DNA from: Candidatus Euphemobacter frigidus
GTDB lineage: Bacteria; Auribacterota; Erginobacteria; Erginobacterales; Erginobacteraceae
DNA length: 32,110 bases
Direction: 5' to 3'
NCBI GenBank assembly: GCA_030765805.1
Contig: JAVCDH010000081.1
Location: 1-32,110 of the forward strand
Position 1 is the stretch's first letter. Every line of letters starts with the position of its first letter. The notes beneath the pieces were generated by a model. That model saw only the letters and a program-made list of their open reading frames with translations. It ran no database searches and had not been told where the DNA came from. This document shows positions 5,754 to 14,755 of the stretch, piece by piece. The position numbers were made by a program, and so were the translations under genes.

Positions 5754-7179
5754 GTTCCTCGCTATTATCTAAAATCAGGATTCTCTCCCCAGCGGCCCCG
5801 GCGGGGCGAGCCTGATCTGTCTGGGCGGGGTGGGCGACCGGGGGCGCCTGCGCAACAGAACGGAGATAGATATAAAAGTCTGTCCCCCGGCCCAACTCGG
5901 ATTGCACATCCAGGTACCCATGGAGATCCTCAATAACCCCGGTGACCACGGCCAAGCCAAGACCGGAACCGGAAGAGCCCATCTCCTTCTCGGAGGTGAA
6001 GGGGGTAAATATTCTATCCAGATCTTCCTTCTTGATCCCCTTCCCCGAATCAGAGACTTTTATGACCGCATACTCTCCCCGGGGGATCTGCTGTAATCCC
6101 TTATGAGGAGAATCAAACGTATGTCTATAAGTTGATATCTCCAACTCTCCACCCACCTCCATCGCTTCGCATCCATTTCTGACCAGATTCATGATAACGC
6201 ACAAGAGCTGGGGGGCCATCCCCATCACGGGGGGCAACTCATCGGAAAGCCGGGTAGCTATGGTTACCCCGGGGAACCGGTTCTTCAGAGTTCTAAAACC
6301 CATCGATCGCATATAGGACCGGATTATATCGTTGATATTTACCGGCTGGAGGTCGATTCGGCCGCGACGGGCCAGGACAAGAAAATTCTGGACCAACTCA
6401 GCGGCCTGGCCGGCGGCGTCCTTGATTCTCATGACCGGCATTCTCAGGGGACTCTCCGGCGGTAACTTTTCCAGGATAGAATCAGGGTAGGAGAGTATGG
6501 GGTTGAAAAGATTCTTCAGATCATGAGCAATCCCGCCGGCCATGATACCGATCATCTCCATCCGGCCGGAGAGAGCCAGTTTCTGTTTGAGTGCTCCCTC
6601 CTGTTCCTCAGAACGCCGGAGATGGGTAACGTCGATCCCGGAGATTAAAATTCCCACCGGGATATAATCTTTCACCACGGTAAGATGGCGTTCCCCAAAC
6701 AAGATCCGGCGGGCGCCCTGCTTCCCGGAGAACTCAACTTCTTTTTCTGATGTGTACTTATCTTCCCGGTGTCGGGCAAGGTAGGCGGAGAATTTCTCTT
6801 TCTGGTCCGGAGCAGCCAGCTCGAGAATATCTTTCCCGATCAGCTCATCTTTTTCCCGATCAAATATATTCTGGAAAGCACGGTTCAGGTCCAGCAACTT
6901 GCCATCCATCCCGATGATTATATTGAAGGTCTGGCTCTCTTCGAAGAAGAAGCGGTACTTTGACTCCAACCTCCGAAAAGCATCTTTCATCTCGCCCTCA
7001 TCTTTCCAACCAGCGAACTGGGTCCCAGGTTCCGTCTTTTTGTCCAGGCGAGAAATCAAATAAAAACGGACTTTTTTTAGTTTGATTAGAAGGACGACCA
7101 GCCAGACCACAAGCCCAACCGAGACAGCAGCCAGAAACCAGGAAATTATTTCCCACATATTGTTCACGGTGCCTATCAT
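5740..7179 (-). CDS. PAS-domain sensor histidine kinase with truncated receiver stub
   Basis: This 479-residue membrane kinase has one N-terminal transmembrane helix (about 10-33) and a PAS domain (about 75-190). A dimerisation box follows with phosphoacceptor H219 in GGIAHDLKNLFNPIL, then an HATPase domain with N box IMNLVRNGCEAM, G1 box DSGKGI, F box FTPF and G2 box GSGLGLAVV. After a Pro/Ala-rich linker the protein ends in GERILILDNSEELDKT, which reads like the first strand of a receiver domain (RILVVDDEE) and then stops. The stop codon lies in a copy of a mobile-element end. Hybrid kinases of this type usually carry a complete receiver, so this one appears cut short. ATG at 7179 follows AGGA at good spacing. 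It has its own promoter-like region upstream. Confidence 0.9.
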   Translation of the reverse strand: MIGTVNNMWEIISWFLAAVSVGLVVWLVVLLIKLKKVRFYLISRLDKKTEPGTQFAGWKDEGEMKDAFRRLESKYRFFFEESQTFNIIIGMDGKLLDLNRAFQNIFDREKDELIGKDILELAAPDQKEKFSAYLARHREDKYTSEKEVEFSGKQGARRILFGERHLTVVKDYIPVGILISGIDVTHLRRSEEQEGALKQKLALSGRMEMIGIMAGGIAHDLKNLFNPILSYPDSILEKLPPESPLRMPVMRIKDAAGQAAELVQNFLVLARRGRIDLQPVNINDIIRSYMRSMGFRTLKNRFPGVTIATRLSDELPPVMGMAPQLLCVIMNLVRNGCEAMEVGGELEISTYRHTFDSPHKGLQQIPRGEYAVIKVSDSGKGIKKEDLDRIFTPFTSEKEMGSSGSGLGLAVVTGVIEDLHGYLDVQSELGRGTDFYIYLRSVAQAPPVAHPAQTDQARPAGAAGERILILDNSEELDKT

Positions 7180-7238
7180 TTGAATCCTGAAAGTGAAATA
7201 AGAAGACCCCTTCGTGCTTTCGTCTAAGACTAAAAAAC

Positions 7239-7267
7239 AGATTAGCGATTATCCTCTAAAAAGTCAA
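7239..7267 (-). promoter_or_regulatory. Predicted sigma70-type promoter for the kinase gene
   Basis: On the minus strand TTGACT (7267-7262) and TAATCT (7244-7239) are separated by exactly 17 nt, about 60 nt before the ATG at 7179. Three phased 10-bp repeats lie directly upstream of the -35 box. Confidence 0.5.
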
Positions 7268-7270
7268 ACA

Positions 7271-7300
7271 GGGAAAATTTGGGAAAATTCGGGAAATAGC
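7271..7300 (-). promoter_or_regulatory. Three phased 10-bp repeats upstream of the kinase promoter
   Basis: Plus-strand units GGGAAAATTT, GGGAAAATTC and GGGAAATAGC lie end to end at 7271, 7281 and 7291. Read on the minus strand they are TTTCCC blocks every 10 bp, ending 3 nt before the -35 box. Spacing by one helical turn suggests an activator array or a phased A-tract bend. Confidence 0.5.
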
Positions 7301-7329
7301 GGAAGGTTTGATCGGAGGAGTGTTGCTGA

Positions 7330-8292
7330 CTAACCTTTCTTTACATGATCCCGCCAGTAATCAAGGATCGCCCTCAAAGTGTCCTCGATCGCGCAGGTGG
7401 GTTCCCAGCCGGTGGCTTCCGTAAAACGGGCATGATCCCCCTGGAATAAAGGGATCTCATTCTTTCGTATCCGGCGGGGATCCGGTCGGATCTCGATCTC
7501 GGCATCGGTTAGAGACAACAACTTATCCAGAATATCTTTAATCGCATAGACCTTCCCCGAACAGATGTTGTAGGGAGTAGCCGGACGGCACCGCTCCGCG
7601 GCCAACCGGTAAGCCCTGACCATATCCCGGACATCAGTAAAATCCCGCGCCGTTTCCAGATTTCCTACTTCCAGGACCGGCCGTTGCTGTCCAGCCTCGA
7701 TCCGTGCTATCTGGAGGGCGAAGGCGGAGGTGACAAAACTGGGACGCTGCCCGCGCCCGATGTGATTGAAGGGCCTCAGCACCACCGAGTCCAACCCTCG
7801 AACTCGATGATAATAGCAGGTTATCTCTTCCGCGCAGAGCTTGGTAAGAGCGTAGATATTGACCGGACTCGGCCTGTTATTCTCGGTAAGCGGCATCTTC
7901 TCGGGAGCTGCATCCCCATACACCTCGGCGGAACTGACGAGAATCATCCGGGAATCCGGAGCGTTCTCCTGAGTCTCCTCCAATATATTCAGGCTTCCTT
8001 TTACGTTGATCTCGAAAGCCATCTGGGGCGCGTTCTGAGCCGTGGGGATGAAGGTGGTTCCGGCTAGATGGAAGACCACGTCCGGCTGATACTTTCTGAT
8101 CACGTACCCCACGTCCTGGGCGCTCAGGATATCGCATTCCTCCACCCGCACTCTATCGTGGAGGAAGGCCAGATTATTCAAGACCGCTCCATGACGCTCA
8201 ATTCCGGAGACCGTCCACCCATGATCAACCAGATCTTTCGCCAGATGGCTGCCGGCAAACCCGGCGATCCCGGTTATCAACGCGCGATGCAT
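7330..8292 (-). CDS. rmd: GDP-6-deoxy-D-mannose reductase (SDR family)
   Basis: This extended short-chain dehydrogenase of 320 residues from the chosen start reduces GDP-4-keto-6-deoxymannose to GDP-D-rhamnose, an O-antigen or glycan precursor. Visible are the NAD(P) motif GIAGFAGSHL at residue 7, the active serine in SSAEVYG, the catalytic pair YALTK, and the RMD-type LRPFNHIGRGQ and VGNLETARDFTDVRDMVRAY. Pairing with gmd on the same strand supports reductase rather than a generic epimerase; GDP-fucose synthase has a different motif set. I start at the ATG at 8292 (MHRALITG). The frame runs upstream to 8361, but those 23 codons are translated REP DNA. The gap to gmd is filled by a RAYT gene and REPs. 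Confidence 0.85.
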   Translation of the reverse strand: MHRALITGIAGFAGSHLAKDLVDHGWTVSGIERHGAVLNNLAFLHDRVRVEECDILSAQDVGYVIRKYQPDVVFHLAGTTFIPTAQNAPQMAFEINVKGSLNILEETQENAPDSRMILVSSAEVYGDAAPEKMPLTENNRPSPVNIYALTKLCAEEITCYYHRVRGLDSVVLRPFNHIGRGQRPSFVTSAFALQIARIEAGQQRPVLEVGNLETARDFTDVRDMVRAYRLAAERCRPATPYNICSGKVYAIKDILDKLLSLTDAEIEIRPDPRRIRKNEIPLFQGDHARFTEATGWEPTCAIEDTLRAILDYWRDHVKKG

Positions 8293-8300
8293 ATCTTTTT

Positions 8301-8323
8301 GGAGTGCGCAAGCTTGCTTGCGC
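8301..8323 (+). repeat. REP palindrome A
   Basis: GGAGTGCGCAAGCTTGCTTGCGC. A GGAGT head is followed by a GCGCAAGC/GCTTGCGC stem. It is the only copy in plus orientation and forms an inverted pair (BIME-like) with REP B 12 nt away. Confidence 0.8.
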
Positions 8324-8335
8324 TTTTCGTATAAC

Positions 8336-8361
8336 CGCGGTAGCAAGCTACCGCACTCCAT
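8336..8361 (-). repeat. REP palindrome B (variant stem)
   Basis: On the minus strand it reads ATGGAGT, then a GCGGTAGC/GCTACCGC stem. Relative to the other copies both arms have changed in a compensating way (CAA to GTA and TTG to TAC positions), which shows the stem is under selection or is copied as a structured unit. Confidence 0.8.
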
Positions 8362-8364
8362 AAG

Positions 8365-8895
8365 TTAAAAATCGTCAATTACATTTATTCTATCAAACAG
8401 ACAACTATCCACCTTTCTTCGAAACTCCGGGGCGGCTTTCCTCGCAAACCAACCGGCGGAACAAAATCTATATTGTTCGGCCACCGGGACCAATCCATGA
8501 TGAACAGCATTGTTATTTACATAATTCAAACGAGCCAGATAGCTCTTTTCGTATGTGAGGCAAGTATCCCAGTACTGAAACCAGACTCTTCTCCCCGGTT
8601 GAGTATCCATATGATTCAATTTCCGGGCTGTGATGGAATGAGTTCTTTGAATCATTTTTTTAAGCGTTGTCGCGTCGGACGGTGCCCGGGCGATAAAGTG
8701 ATAATGGTTAGCGAAGAAAGACCAGCTTTGCATTTCCCATTCGTATTTACTTGCCGCGTTAAACAGCTCACTTTCCAAAAGCGACAACTTCGCATCTCCC
8801 TGAAATAATAATTTTTTATGCAGAGTAGCGCCCGTTATCATGTACATGGTGTTTGGTATAAACTTATGAGCCGGGCTATGATGCCATCCAGACAT
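8365..8895 (-). CDS. REP-associated tyrosine transposase (RAYT, Y1 HUH family)
   Basis: This 176-residue protein is of the IS200-related RAYT group, which is thought to move or maintain REP palindromes. The HUH motif is H64-Y-H66 in FFANHYHFIAR, and the candidate nucleophile is Y125 in LNYVNNNAVHHGLV, the usual position of the single catalytic tyrosine (YxHxNPVxHGLV in relatives). Length is normal and the frame is intact, so it may be active. I chose the ATG at 8895 (MSGWHHSP). The frame extends to 8976, but that adds only translated REP copies C and D. It lies between gmd and rmd, flanked by two REPs on each side, all consistent with a RAYT and its substrates. There is no clear ribosome site. 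Confidence 0.85.
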   Translation of the reverse strand: MSGWHHSPAHKFIPNTMYMITGATLHKKLLFQGDAKLSLLESELFNAASKYEWEMQSWSFFANHYHFIARAPSDATTLKKMIQRTHSITARKLNHMDTQPGRRVWFQYWDTCLTYEKSYLARLNYVNNNAVHHGLVPVAEQYRFCSAGWFARKAAPEFRRKVDSCLFDRINVIDDF

Positions 8896-8911
8896 TATTA
8901 TTATTATTTTT

Positions 8912-8937
8912 TGCGCAAGCAAGCTTGCGCACTCCAT
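8912..8937 (-). repeat. REP palindrome C
   Basis: On the minus strand it reads ATGGAGT followed by a GCGCAAGC/GCTTGCGC stem. Its head GGAGT is identical to the other copies, and it lies just before the RAYT start. Confidence 0.8.
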
Positions 8938-8950
8938 ATAACCAAATAAC

Positions 8951-8976
8951 CGCGCAAGCAAGCTTGCGCACTCCAT
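8951..8976 (-). repeat. REP palindrome D
   Basis: Direct repeat of REP C, 13 nt away, and abutting the gmd stop codon at 8978. Together A, B, C and D bracket the RAYT gene. Confidence 0.8.
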
Positions 8977-8977
8977 A

Positions 8978-9961
<984 letters not shown>

Positions 9962-9978
9962 TTAATTTTAAGACGGCA

Positions 9979-9984
9979 ATTATA
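9979..9984 (-). promoter_or_regulatory. Predicted -10 box of the gmd promoter
   Basis: A perfect TATAAT on the minus strand, 30 nt before the gmd ATG, in the 97-bp divergent gap to manA. No good -35 match is seen at 16-18 nt, so an activator may be needed. Confidence 0.4.
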
Positions 9985-10046
9985 ACACAGTAACATCTTG
10001 AAAACGAAGTTGAAATATCGTAGGTTTATCTTCCGGGGGAAGCAAG

Positions 10047-11267
10047 ATGAATATAAAGATCTATCGACTGGACAATCCGATTCGGGAGTACGCCTGGGGG
10101 TCAGAGACGTTTATCTCCAACCTTCTGGGGATCCCCTCACCTGCCCCTGCTCCCCAGGCTGAGCTCTGGCTGGGCTCTAATCCTCAGGCCCCCTCACTGG
10201 TACGCGAGGGGAAGAGAGTAATCTCTCTCCGCGAGCTGATCCTGGAAGATCCGGTTGAGATGCTGGGGGAGCAGGCGGCCGAACGATTCTCCGACACCCT
10301 TCCCTTTCTCCTCAAGGTGCTGTCGGCCGCGCGGCCGCTCTCCATCCAGGCCCATCCGGATATCGAGCAGGCCCGGGAAGGGTTCGAACGGGAGAACGCG
10401 GCCGGGATCCCCCTGGACGCTCTCAACCGCAACTATAAAGATCCCAACCACAAGCCGGAACTGATCTGCGCTTTAACGCCTTTTGAGTTGATGAGCGGAT
10501 TCCGGGACCCGAGGGAGATCGCCGGTCTCTTGACCTATCTCGATCTGGGCGCGGCGCTTCCGGGGGCGGAGATCTTACTGGCCGACCCGACCGACCCCTC
10601 TCTTCGCGCGCTCTTTGAGGCGCTGCTCAGCATCTCCGGCGAGAAGAGAGATAGGCTCCTTGCCGTCTTACTGCGCCACGTCGCCGCGGCGCCGCCCCGC
10701 TCGGAGAAGGAGAAGAGAGCTTTTTCCTGGGTTGACCGGCTCTCCCATTTCTACCCGGGGGATATCGGCATCCTGGCCCCGATTCTATTGAATACCTTCC
10801 GTCTCCAGCCCGGGGAAGCCCTCTATAACCGGGCCGGAGTCCTCCACGCTTATCTGGAAGGATCGGGGATCGAGATCATGGCCAACTCCGACAACGTCCT
10901 GCGGGGAGGGTTGACCACCAAGTATATAAACCCGGCAGAACTGCTGAAGATCCTCTCTGGCCTTGCCGGGCCGGCAGATATTGTCCAGGCGGAGACTACT
11001 GACAGGATCGAGTTTATCTATCGGGCCCCGGCACGCGAATTTGAACTCTCCCGAATCCGGATAGTATCGCCCGCTTCTTTCACCCCCGGCCGGCGGAACG
11101 GCCCGGAGATCCTCCTCTGTGTTGAAGGATCCACGACCGTAATCCGGGGAAATAATCCGGATCTTCAATTACAAAAAGGGGGATCGATCTTCATCCCCTT
11201 CGGGGTCGGGAGCTATACGATCCGGGGAGAGGGTGTGCTCTACCGGGCCGCAATCCCCGGGAGTTAA
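10047..11267 (+). CDS. manA: Mannose-6-phosphate isomerase, class I
   Basis: This 406-residue type I phosphomannose isomerase interconverts fructose-6-phosphate and mannose-6-phosphate in the cytoplasm. Zinc ligands are visible: Q101 and H103 in SIQAHPD, E138 in HKPELI, and the later histidine in GVLHAYLEG. The opening LDNPIREYAWGS is typical of the family. GGGGGAAG lies 5 nt before the ATG. It supplies mannose-6-phosphate for GDP-mannose and hence for gmd and rmd across the divergent promoter. No GDP-mannose pyrophosphorylase is in the window. Confidence 0.93.
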   Translation: MNIKIYRLDNPIREYAWGSETFISNLLGIPSPAPAPQAELWLGSNPQAPSLVREGKRVISLRELILEDPVEMLGEQAAERFSDTLPFLLKVLSAARPLSIQAHPDIEQAREGFERENAAGIPLDALNRNYKDPNHKPELICALTPFELMSGFRDPREIAGLLTYLDLGAALPGAEILLADPTDPSLRALFEALLSISGEKRDRLLAVLLRHVAAAPPRSEKEKRAFSWVDRLSHFYPGDIGILAPILLNTFRLQPGEALYNRAGVLHAYLEGSGIEIMANSDNVLRGGLTTKYINPAELLKILSGLAGPADIVQAETTDRIEFIYRAPAREFELSRIRIVSPASFTPGRRNGPEILLCVEGSTTVIRGNNPDLQLQKGGSIFIPFGVGSYTIRGEGVLYRAAIPGS

Positions 11268-11395
11268 GTCCGTAAAATTTTTCAGCGGAAAAAATTTAAT
11301 CTTGACTTTATCGCCCAAAACGGTAACTTTTATCTTCAACCTGTCAAATTTCATCAACCCCAAAACTTTCTAATCCCATCAAAGGAGGAGAGAAG

Positions 11396-11674
11396 ATGGC
11401 GAAGACAAAGAAGGACATCATCGCTCAGATAGCGAAGGATGCGGGCATCTCTAAGAAAGCTGCACTGGCGGCGTACGAGTCCCTGGTTACCCTAACTTAC
11501 AAGGGAGCCAAAGCGAAAGTAGGGATCACCCTCCCGGGACTGGGCAAGTTCATCAAAGTCCGGCGGAAAGCCCGCTGGGGCCGTAACCCGGCGACCGGCC
11601 AGAAGATCAGGATCAAGGCCAAGACCATCGTCAAGGTTCGGGTCGCCAAGGCCGCTCAGGACGCGATCGTATAG
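11396..11674 (+). CDS. HU/IHF-family DNA-binding protein
   Basis: This 92-residue HU-type nucleoid protein binds and bends DNA as a dimer. It has the N-terminal helical pair (KKDIIAQIAKDAGISKKAA), the LPGLGKF beta turn, and the arm motif with RWGRNPATGQ, where proline intercalates into DNA. The arm sequence KVRRKARWGRNP is more basic than in classical HU. There is a strong AAAGGAGG ribosome site. A palindromic terminator follows at 11685-11710. The 128-nt upstream gap after manA suggests its own promoter (TTGACT at 11302), but no convincing -10 box was found. Confidence 0.93.
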   Translation: MAKTKKDIIAQIAKDAGISKKAALAAYESLVTLTYKGAKAKVGITLPGLGKFIKVRRKARWGRNPATGQKIRIKAKTIVKVRVAKAAQDAIV

Positions 11675-11684
11675 ATCTTTAAAT

Positions 11685-11710
11685 AATACCGCGGTAGATG
11701 CCGCGGTATT
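11685..11710. terminator. Bidirectional hairpin between hup-like gene and GH77 gene
   Basis: AATACCGCGG (11685-11694) pairs with CCGCGGTATT (11701-11710) around a 6-nt loop, with short A/T tracts on both sides. It lies between convergent genes, so it may terminate both, although the U tracts are short. Confidence 0.6.
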
Positions 11711-11749
11711 TATCAAGCAGGGACACGGCACGCCGTATCCCTGCTCGGT

Positions 11750-13240
11750 TTAACGACCGGTTTTTGAGACCAGGTTGGCCAGTCGGGCTGCCAGCGAATC
11801 GGTCAGGTCACCTTGCTTGAACCGCCACTCCCATTGACCCTTCGCTCGACCCGGGATATTCATCCGGGCGGAGGAGCCTAACCCGAGCGCGTCCTGGAGC
11901 GGGATGATGGCGGTATCGGCGATCGAGCTGAATACAGCCCGGATCATCCCCCAGTTGATCTCCTTCGCCTCGACACCCAGAAAGTTTAGGATCCGTCTCC
12001 TCTCCTTCGCGCGGAAAGACCGGAACCATCCGATCGAGGTATTATTATCGTGAACCCCCGGATATAACACGCAATTTTGGGGGATGTTCTGAAGGCTATG
12101 GATACATGCCTTAACCCCCTCCAGGCCGAATTGAAGCTCCCGGACACCGGGGAAGGCGAACTCTTCCATGAGCCGGTCGACCGGTTTCTCAATCTGGGGC
12201 TCAAGCGCCTCCGCGATAATGGGGAGCGATCCCAGTTCTCTTTGGAGGAGATCAAAAAGGTCCGCGCCGGGGCCCCTCACCCACTTTCCCTTCTTTGACG
12301 ATCGCGCTCCGGTCGGAATATGCCAGCAGGCGTAGAAACCGGAGAAGTGGTCCACCCGGACAATATCCACCAGGTCCAGGATCGCCGCGAACCGTGACCG
12401 CCACCATTCAAACCCCCGGTCCGCCATCTCCTCCCAGTCGTAGAGCGGGTTGCCCCAGATCTGACTTGCTCCCCCGCCCCGGGGAGGGGGAACACCGGAG
12501 AGCGCGGTCCGGCGGCCGGACTTCTCAATCAAAAAAAGTTCGGGGGAGGCCCAGACATCGGAGCTGTCGTGATTGACAAAGAAAGGTATGTCGCCGACGA
12601 TCTTTATTCCCCGTCCATTCGCGTATCGCCGCAATCGCGACCACTGCCGAAAGAAGAGGTACTGTGATACCTTGGTCTCATTGATCTTCCCGGATAGTCG
12701 GCCTGAGAGTTCCTCCAGAGCAGCCGGATCCCGGCCCGCGACCGGGCCGGGCCACTTAAACCAGGAAGCCCCCTTATAATGTCCCTTCAACGCGGTGAAG
12801 AGGGCATAATCATCCAGCCAGAACGCGTTCTTCTCACAGAAGGAATTGAAGGCGCGGCGTTCATCCTCCCCGGCGACCGCTTCGAAATTCTTGCGGGCTC
12901 TATCAATCAACCGGGACTTAATCCGGATAACTTTGCGGTAATCAATCTTCCCGGCCGTAAACTTATCCGGGGCGGGAAGGTCGGCTCCATCGAGGAGCCC
13001 TTCCTCCACCAATCGCTCCGGACTGATCAAGAGGGGATTGCCGGCAAAGGCGGAAGGACTGAAGTAGGGGCAATTTCCCGGCCCGATCGGGTTGAGGGGC
13101 AGAATCTGCCAGAGCTTCAACCGCGCCTCGACCAGGAAATCCGCGAAGCGGCCGGCCTCTTCACCGAGATCGCCGATCCCGCATGATCCCGGCAACGACG
13201 TGATATGGAGCAGAATTCCCGCCCGGCGGGGAAACTTCAT
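11750..13240 (-). CDS. malQ: 4-alpha-glucanotransferase (GH77), copy 1
   Basis: This 496-residue GH77 amylomaltase transfers alpha-1,4-glucan segments in glycogen or maltodextrin turnover. Features seen are the N-terminal RRAGILLHITSLPGSCGIGDLG, NPIGPGNCPYFSPSAFAGNP, the nucleophile Asp in RVDHFSG, the acid/base Glu in IIAEALE, and the transition-state Asp in GVHDNNTSIGWF. Two usually constant stretches differ from the textbook form: RVDHFSG instead of RIDHFRG, and IAEALE instead of IAEDLG. The ATG at 13240 follows CAGGGAGGTAAAGAG. It is 4 nt downstream of a second GH77 gene with the same variants, so the pair is a tandem duplication within one transcript. Confidence 0.9.
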   Translation of the reverse strand: MKFPRRAGILLHITSLPGSCGIGDLGEEAGRFADFLVEARLKLWQILPLNPIGPGNCPYFSPSAFAGNPLLISPERLVEEGLLDGADLPAPDKFTAGKIDYRKVIRIKSRLIDRARKNFEAVAGEDERRAFNSFCEKNAFWLDDYALFTALKGHYKGASWFKWPGPVAGRDPAALEELSGRLSGKINETKVSQYLFFRQWSRLRRYANGRGIKIVGDIPFFVNHDSSDVWASPELFLIEKSGRRTALSGVPPPRGGGASQIWGNPLYDWEEMADRGFEWWRSRFAAILDLVDIVRVDHFSGFYACWHIPTGARSSKKGKWVRGPGADLFDLLQRELGSLPIIAEALEPQIEKPVDRLMEEFAFPGVRELQFGLEGVKACIHSLQNIPQNCVLYPGVHDNNTSIGWFRSFRAKERRRILNFLGVEAKEINWGMIRAVFSSIADTAIIPLQDALGLGSSARMNIPGRAKGQWEWRFKQGDLTDSLAARLANLVSKTGR

Positions 13241-13244
13241 CTCT

Positions 13245-14735
13245 TTACCTCCCTGAACTCCGGGTAAATTTCAGCAGCTTCTTCTTAACCTTATCGGTGA
13301 TCAGCTCCGCCTGAAACCGCCACTTCCACTGCCCGGAGTCGGTGCCCGGGGTGTTCATCCGTGATTCGCTGCCCAGCCCCAGGACATCCTGGAGCTGGAT
13401 GATCACGGTATCGGCGGAAGAATGCTGAACGGCGCTGATTATCTTCCAGTTGATCTCCCGGGAGTTGGCGACTTTCAGGTAAGAAAGGACGTGTTTTTTC
13501 ATCTTGGAGTCAAGGGAAGTGAACCAGCCGATAATGGGATTATCATCATGGGTACCGGTATAAGCGACGCATTCTTCCGGGTATTCTTTCGGCAGATGAG
13601 GATTGTCAGGACGACCGTAAAAACCATGCTGGAATATCCTGATCCCGGGATAACCAAGCAGGTCGAGGAGCTTGTTCACCTTCTTCTTGATGACCGGTTC
13701 CAGGGCCTCGGCGATAATCGGCAGGGCACCCAGATCTTCTTCGATCTTCCGGAATAACCGAACTCCCGGACCCCTGACCCACCTCCCTTCCGCGGAGGTC
13801 TTCGCTCCTACCTTAATATGCCAGCAGGCGTAAAACCCGGAGAAATGGTCCACCCGGATAATATCCACCTCTTTCAAGACCGCCGCGAACCGCGACCGCC
13901 ACCACCCGAATCCATTTTTTTTCATAACCTTCCAATTATAGAGCGGCATATCCCAGATCTGGCTCACCCCGGACCGGCTCGGCGGGACCCCCGAGAGAGC
14001 GGTCCGCCAACCTTTCTTATCCAGAAGGAAGAACTCCCGGTGGGCCCAGACATCGACGCTATCCTGGTTCACGAAGATCGGGATATCCCCGATCAGCCGG
14101 ACCCCCTTCCGATTGGCGTACTCCCGGAGTTTCCCCCACTGCCGGGAGAAGAGGAACTGGCGAAAACGGGCCGCTTCAATCAGATCGGCCAACTGATGAC
14201 AAGACCTCCGGATAGCGGACGCTCCACGAAAAGCAATCGGGGACGGCCAAGTATACCAGGGGGAACCCTGATAATAGGTCTTCAGAGCGGCAAAGAGAGC
14301 GAAATCATCAAGCCAGAAGGAGTTCTCAAGGCAGAAGGATTCAAATTTCTTCTTCTCTTTCTCCCCCGCGTCAGCCAGGAAACGCTTCCGGGCCAGTACC
14401 AGCAACTCTCCCTTCAACGCGGCAACCTGACCGTAATCGATTTGATCGGAGGAGAAACCGCCGGAAGCGGGAAGATCGCCCGGAGAGAGAAGGCCTTCTC
14501 TTACCAGCTCCCCCGGGCTGATCAGAAGAGAGTTGCCGGCGAAGGCGGAGAGATTCGAATAAGGGGAATTCTCAAAGCCGACCGGGTCCAACGGAAGAAT
14601 CTGCCACAACTTCTGCCCGGAAGCTTCCAGGAAATCCACAAAACGATAGGCCCCTTCCCCCAGGTCACCGATTCCGTACGGTGAGGGCAGCGAAGTAATG
14701 TGCAGCAAAACACCTGATCTACGGGGAAATCTCAT
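13245..14735 (-). CDS. malQ: 4-alpha-glucanotransferase (GH77), copy 2
   Basis: Also 496 residues and clearly paralogous to copy 1. It has RRSGVLLHITSLPSPYGIGDLG, SAFAGNSLL, the nucleophile Asp in RVDHFSGFYACWHI, acid/base Glu in IIAEALEP, and GTHDDNPIIGWF. It is well diverged from copy 1 outside the core, so the duplication is not recent and the substrates may differ. The C-terminal basic stretch (KVKKKLLKFTRSSGR) is longer in lysines than in copy 1. This is the first gene of the pair. The ATG at 14735 has GGAG 10 nt upstream and a TATAAT box about 20 nt upstream, in the divergent gap with otsA. Confidence 0.9.
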   Translation of the reverse strand: MRFPRRSGVLLHITSLPSPYGIGDLGEGAYRFVDFLEASGQKLWQILPLDPVGFENSPYSNLSAFAGNSLLISPGELVREGLLSPGDLPASGGFSSDQIDYGQVAALKGELLVLARKRFLADAGEKEKKKFESFCLENSFWLDDFALFAALKTYYQGSPWYTWPSPIAFRGASAIRRSCHQLADLIEAARFRQFLFSRQWGKLREYANRKGVRLIGDIPIFVNQDSVDVWAHREFFLLDKKGWRTALSGVPPSRSGVSQIWDMPLYNWKVMKKNGFGWWRSRFAAVLKEVDIIRVDHFSGFYACWHIKVGAKTSAEGRWVRGPGVRLFRKIEEDLGALPIIAEALEPVIKKKVNKLLDLLGYPGIRIFQHGFYGRPDNPHLPKEYPEECVAYTGTHDDNPIIGWFTSLDSKMKKHVLSYLKVANSREINWKIISAVQHSSADTVIIQLQDVLGLGSESRMNTPGTDSGQWKWRFQAELITDKVKKKLLKFTRSSGR

Positions 14736-14755
14736 ATAATTTCTACTCCGAAAAA

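Noticed and set aside
7271..7300. CRISPR-like direct repeats
   Set aside because: Units are 10 bp with no spacers; they are contiguous and fit a promoter array instead.
11277..11299. AT-rich inverted repeat after manA as a terminator
   Set aside because: The stem is nearly all A-T pairs with an unmatched A; too weak to call.
13818..14684. Long open frame on the plus strand opposite the GH77 gene copy 2
   Set aside because: It is antisense to a clear GH77 gene; its translation is Pro/Arg/Gly-rich with no motif. In GC-rich coding DNA such frames are common.
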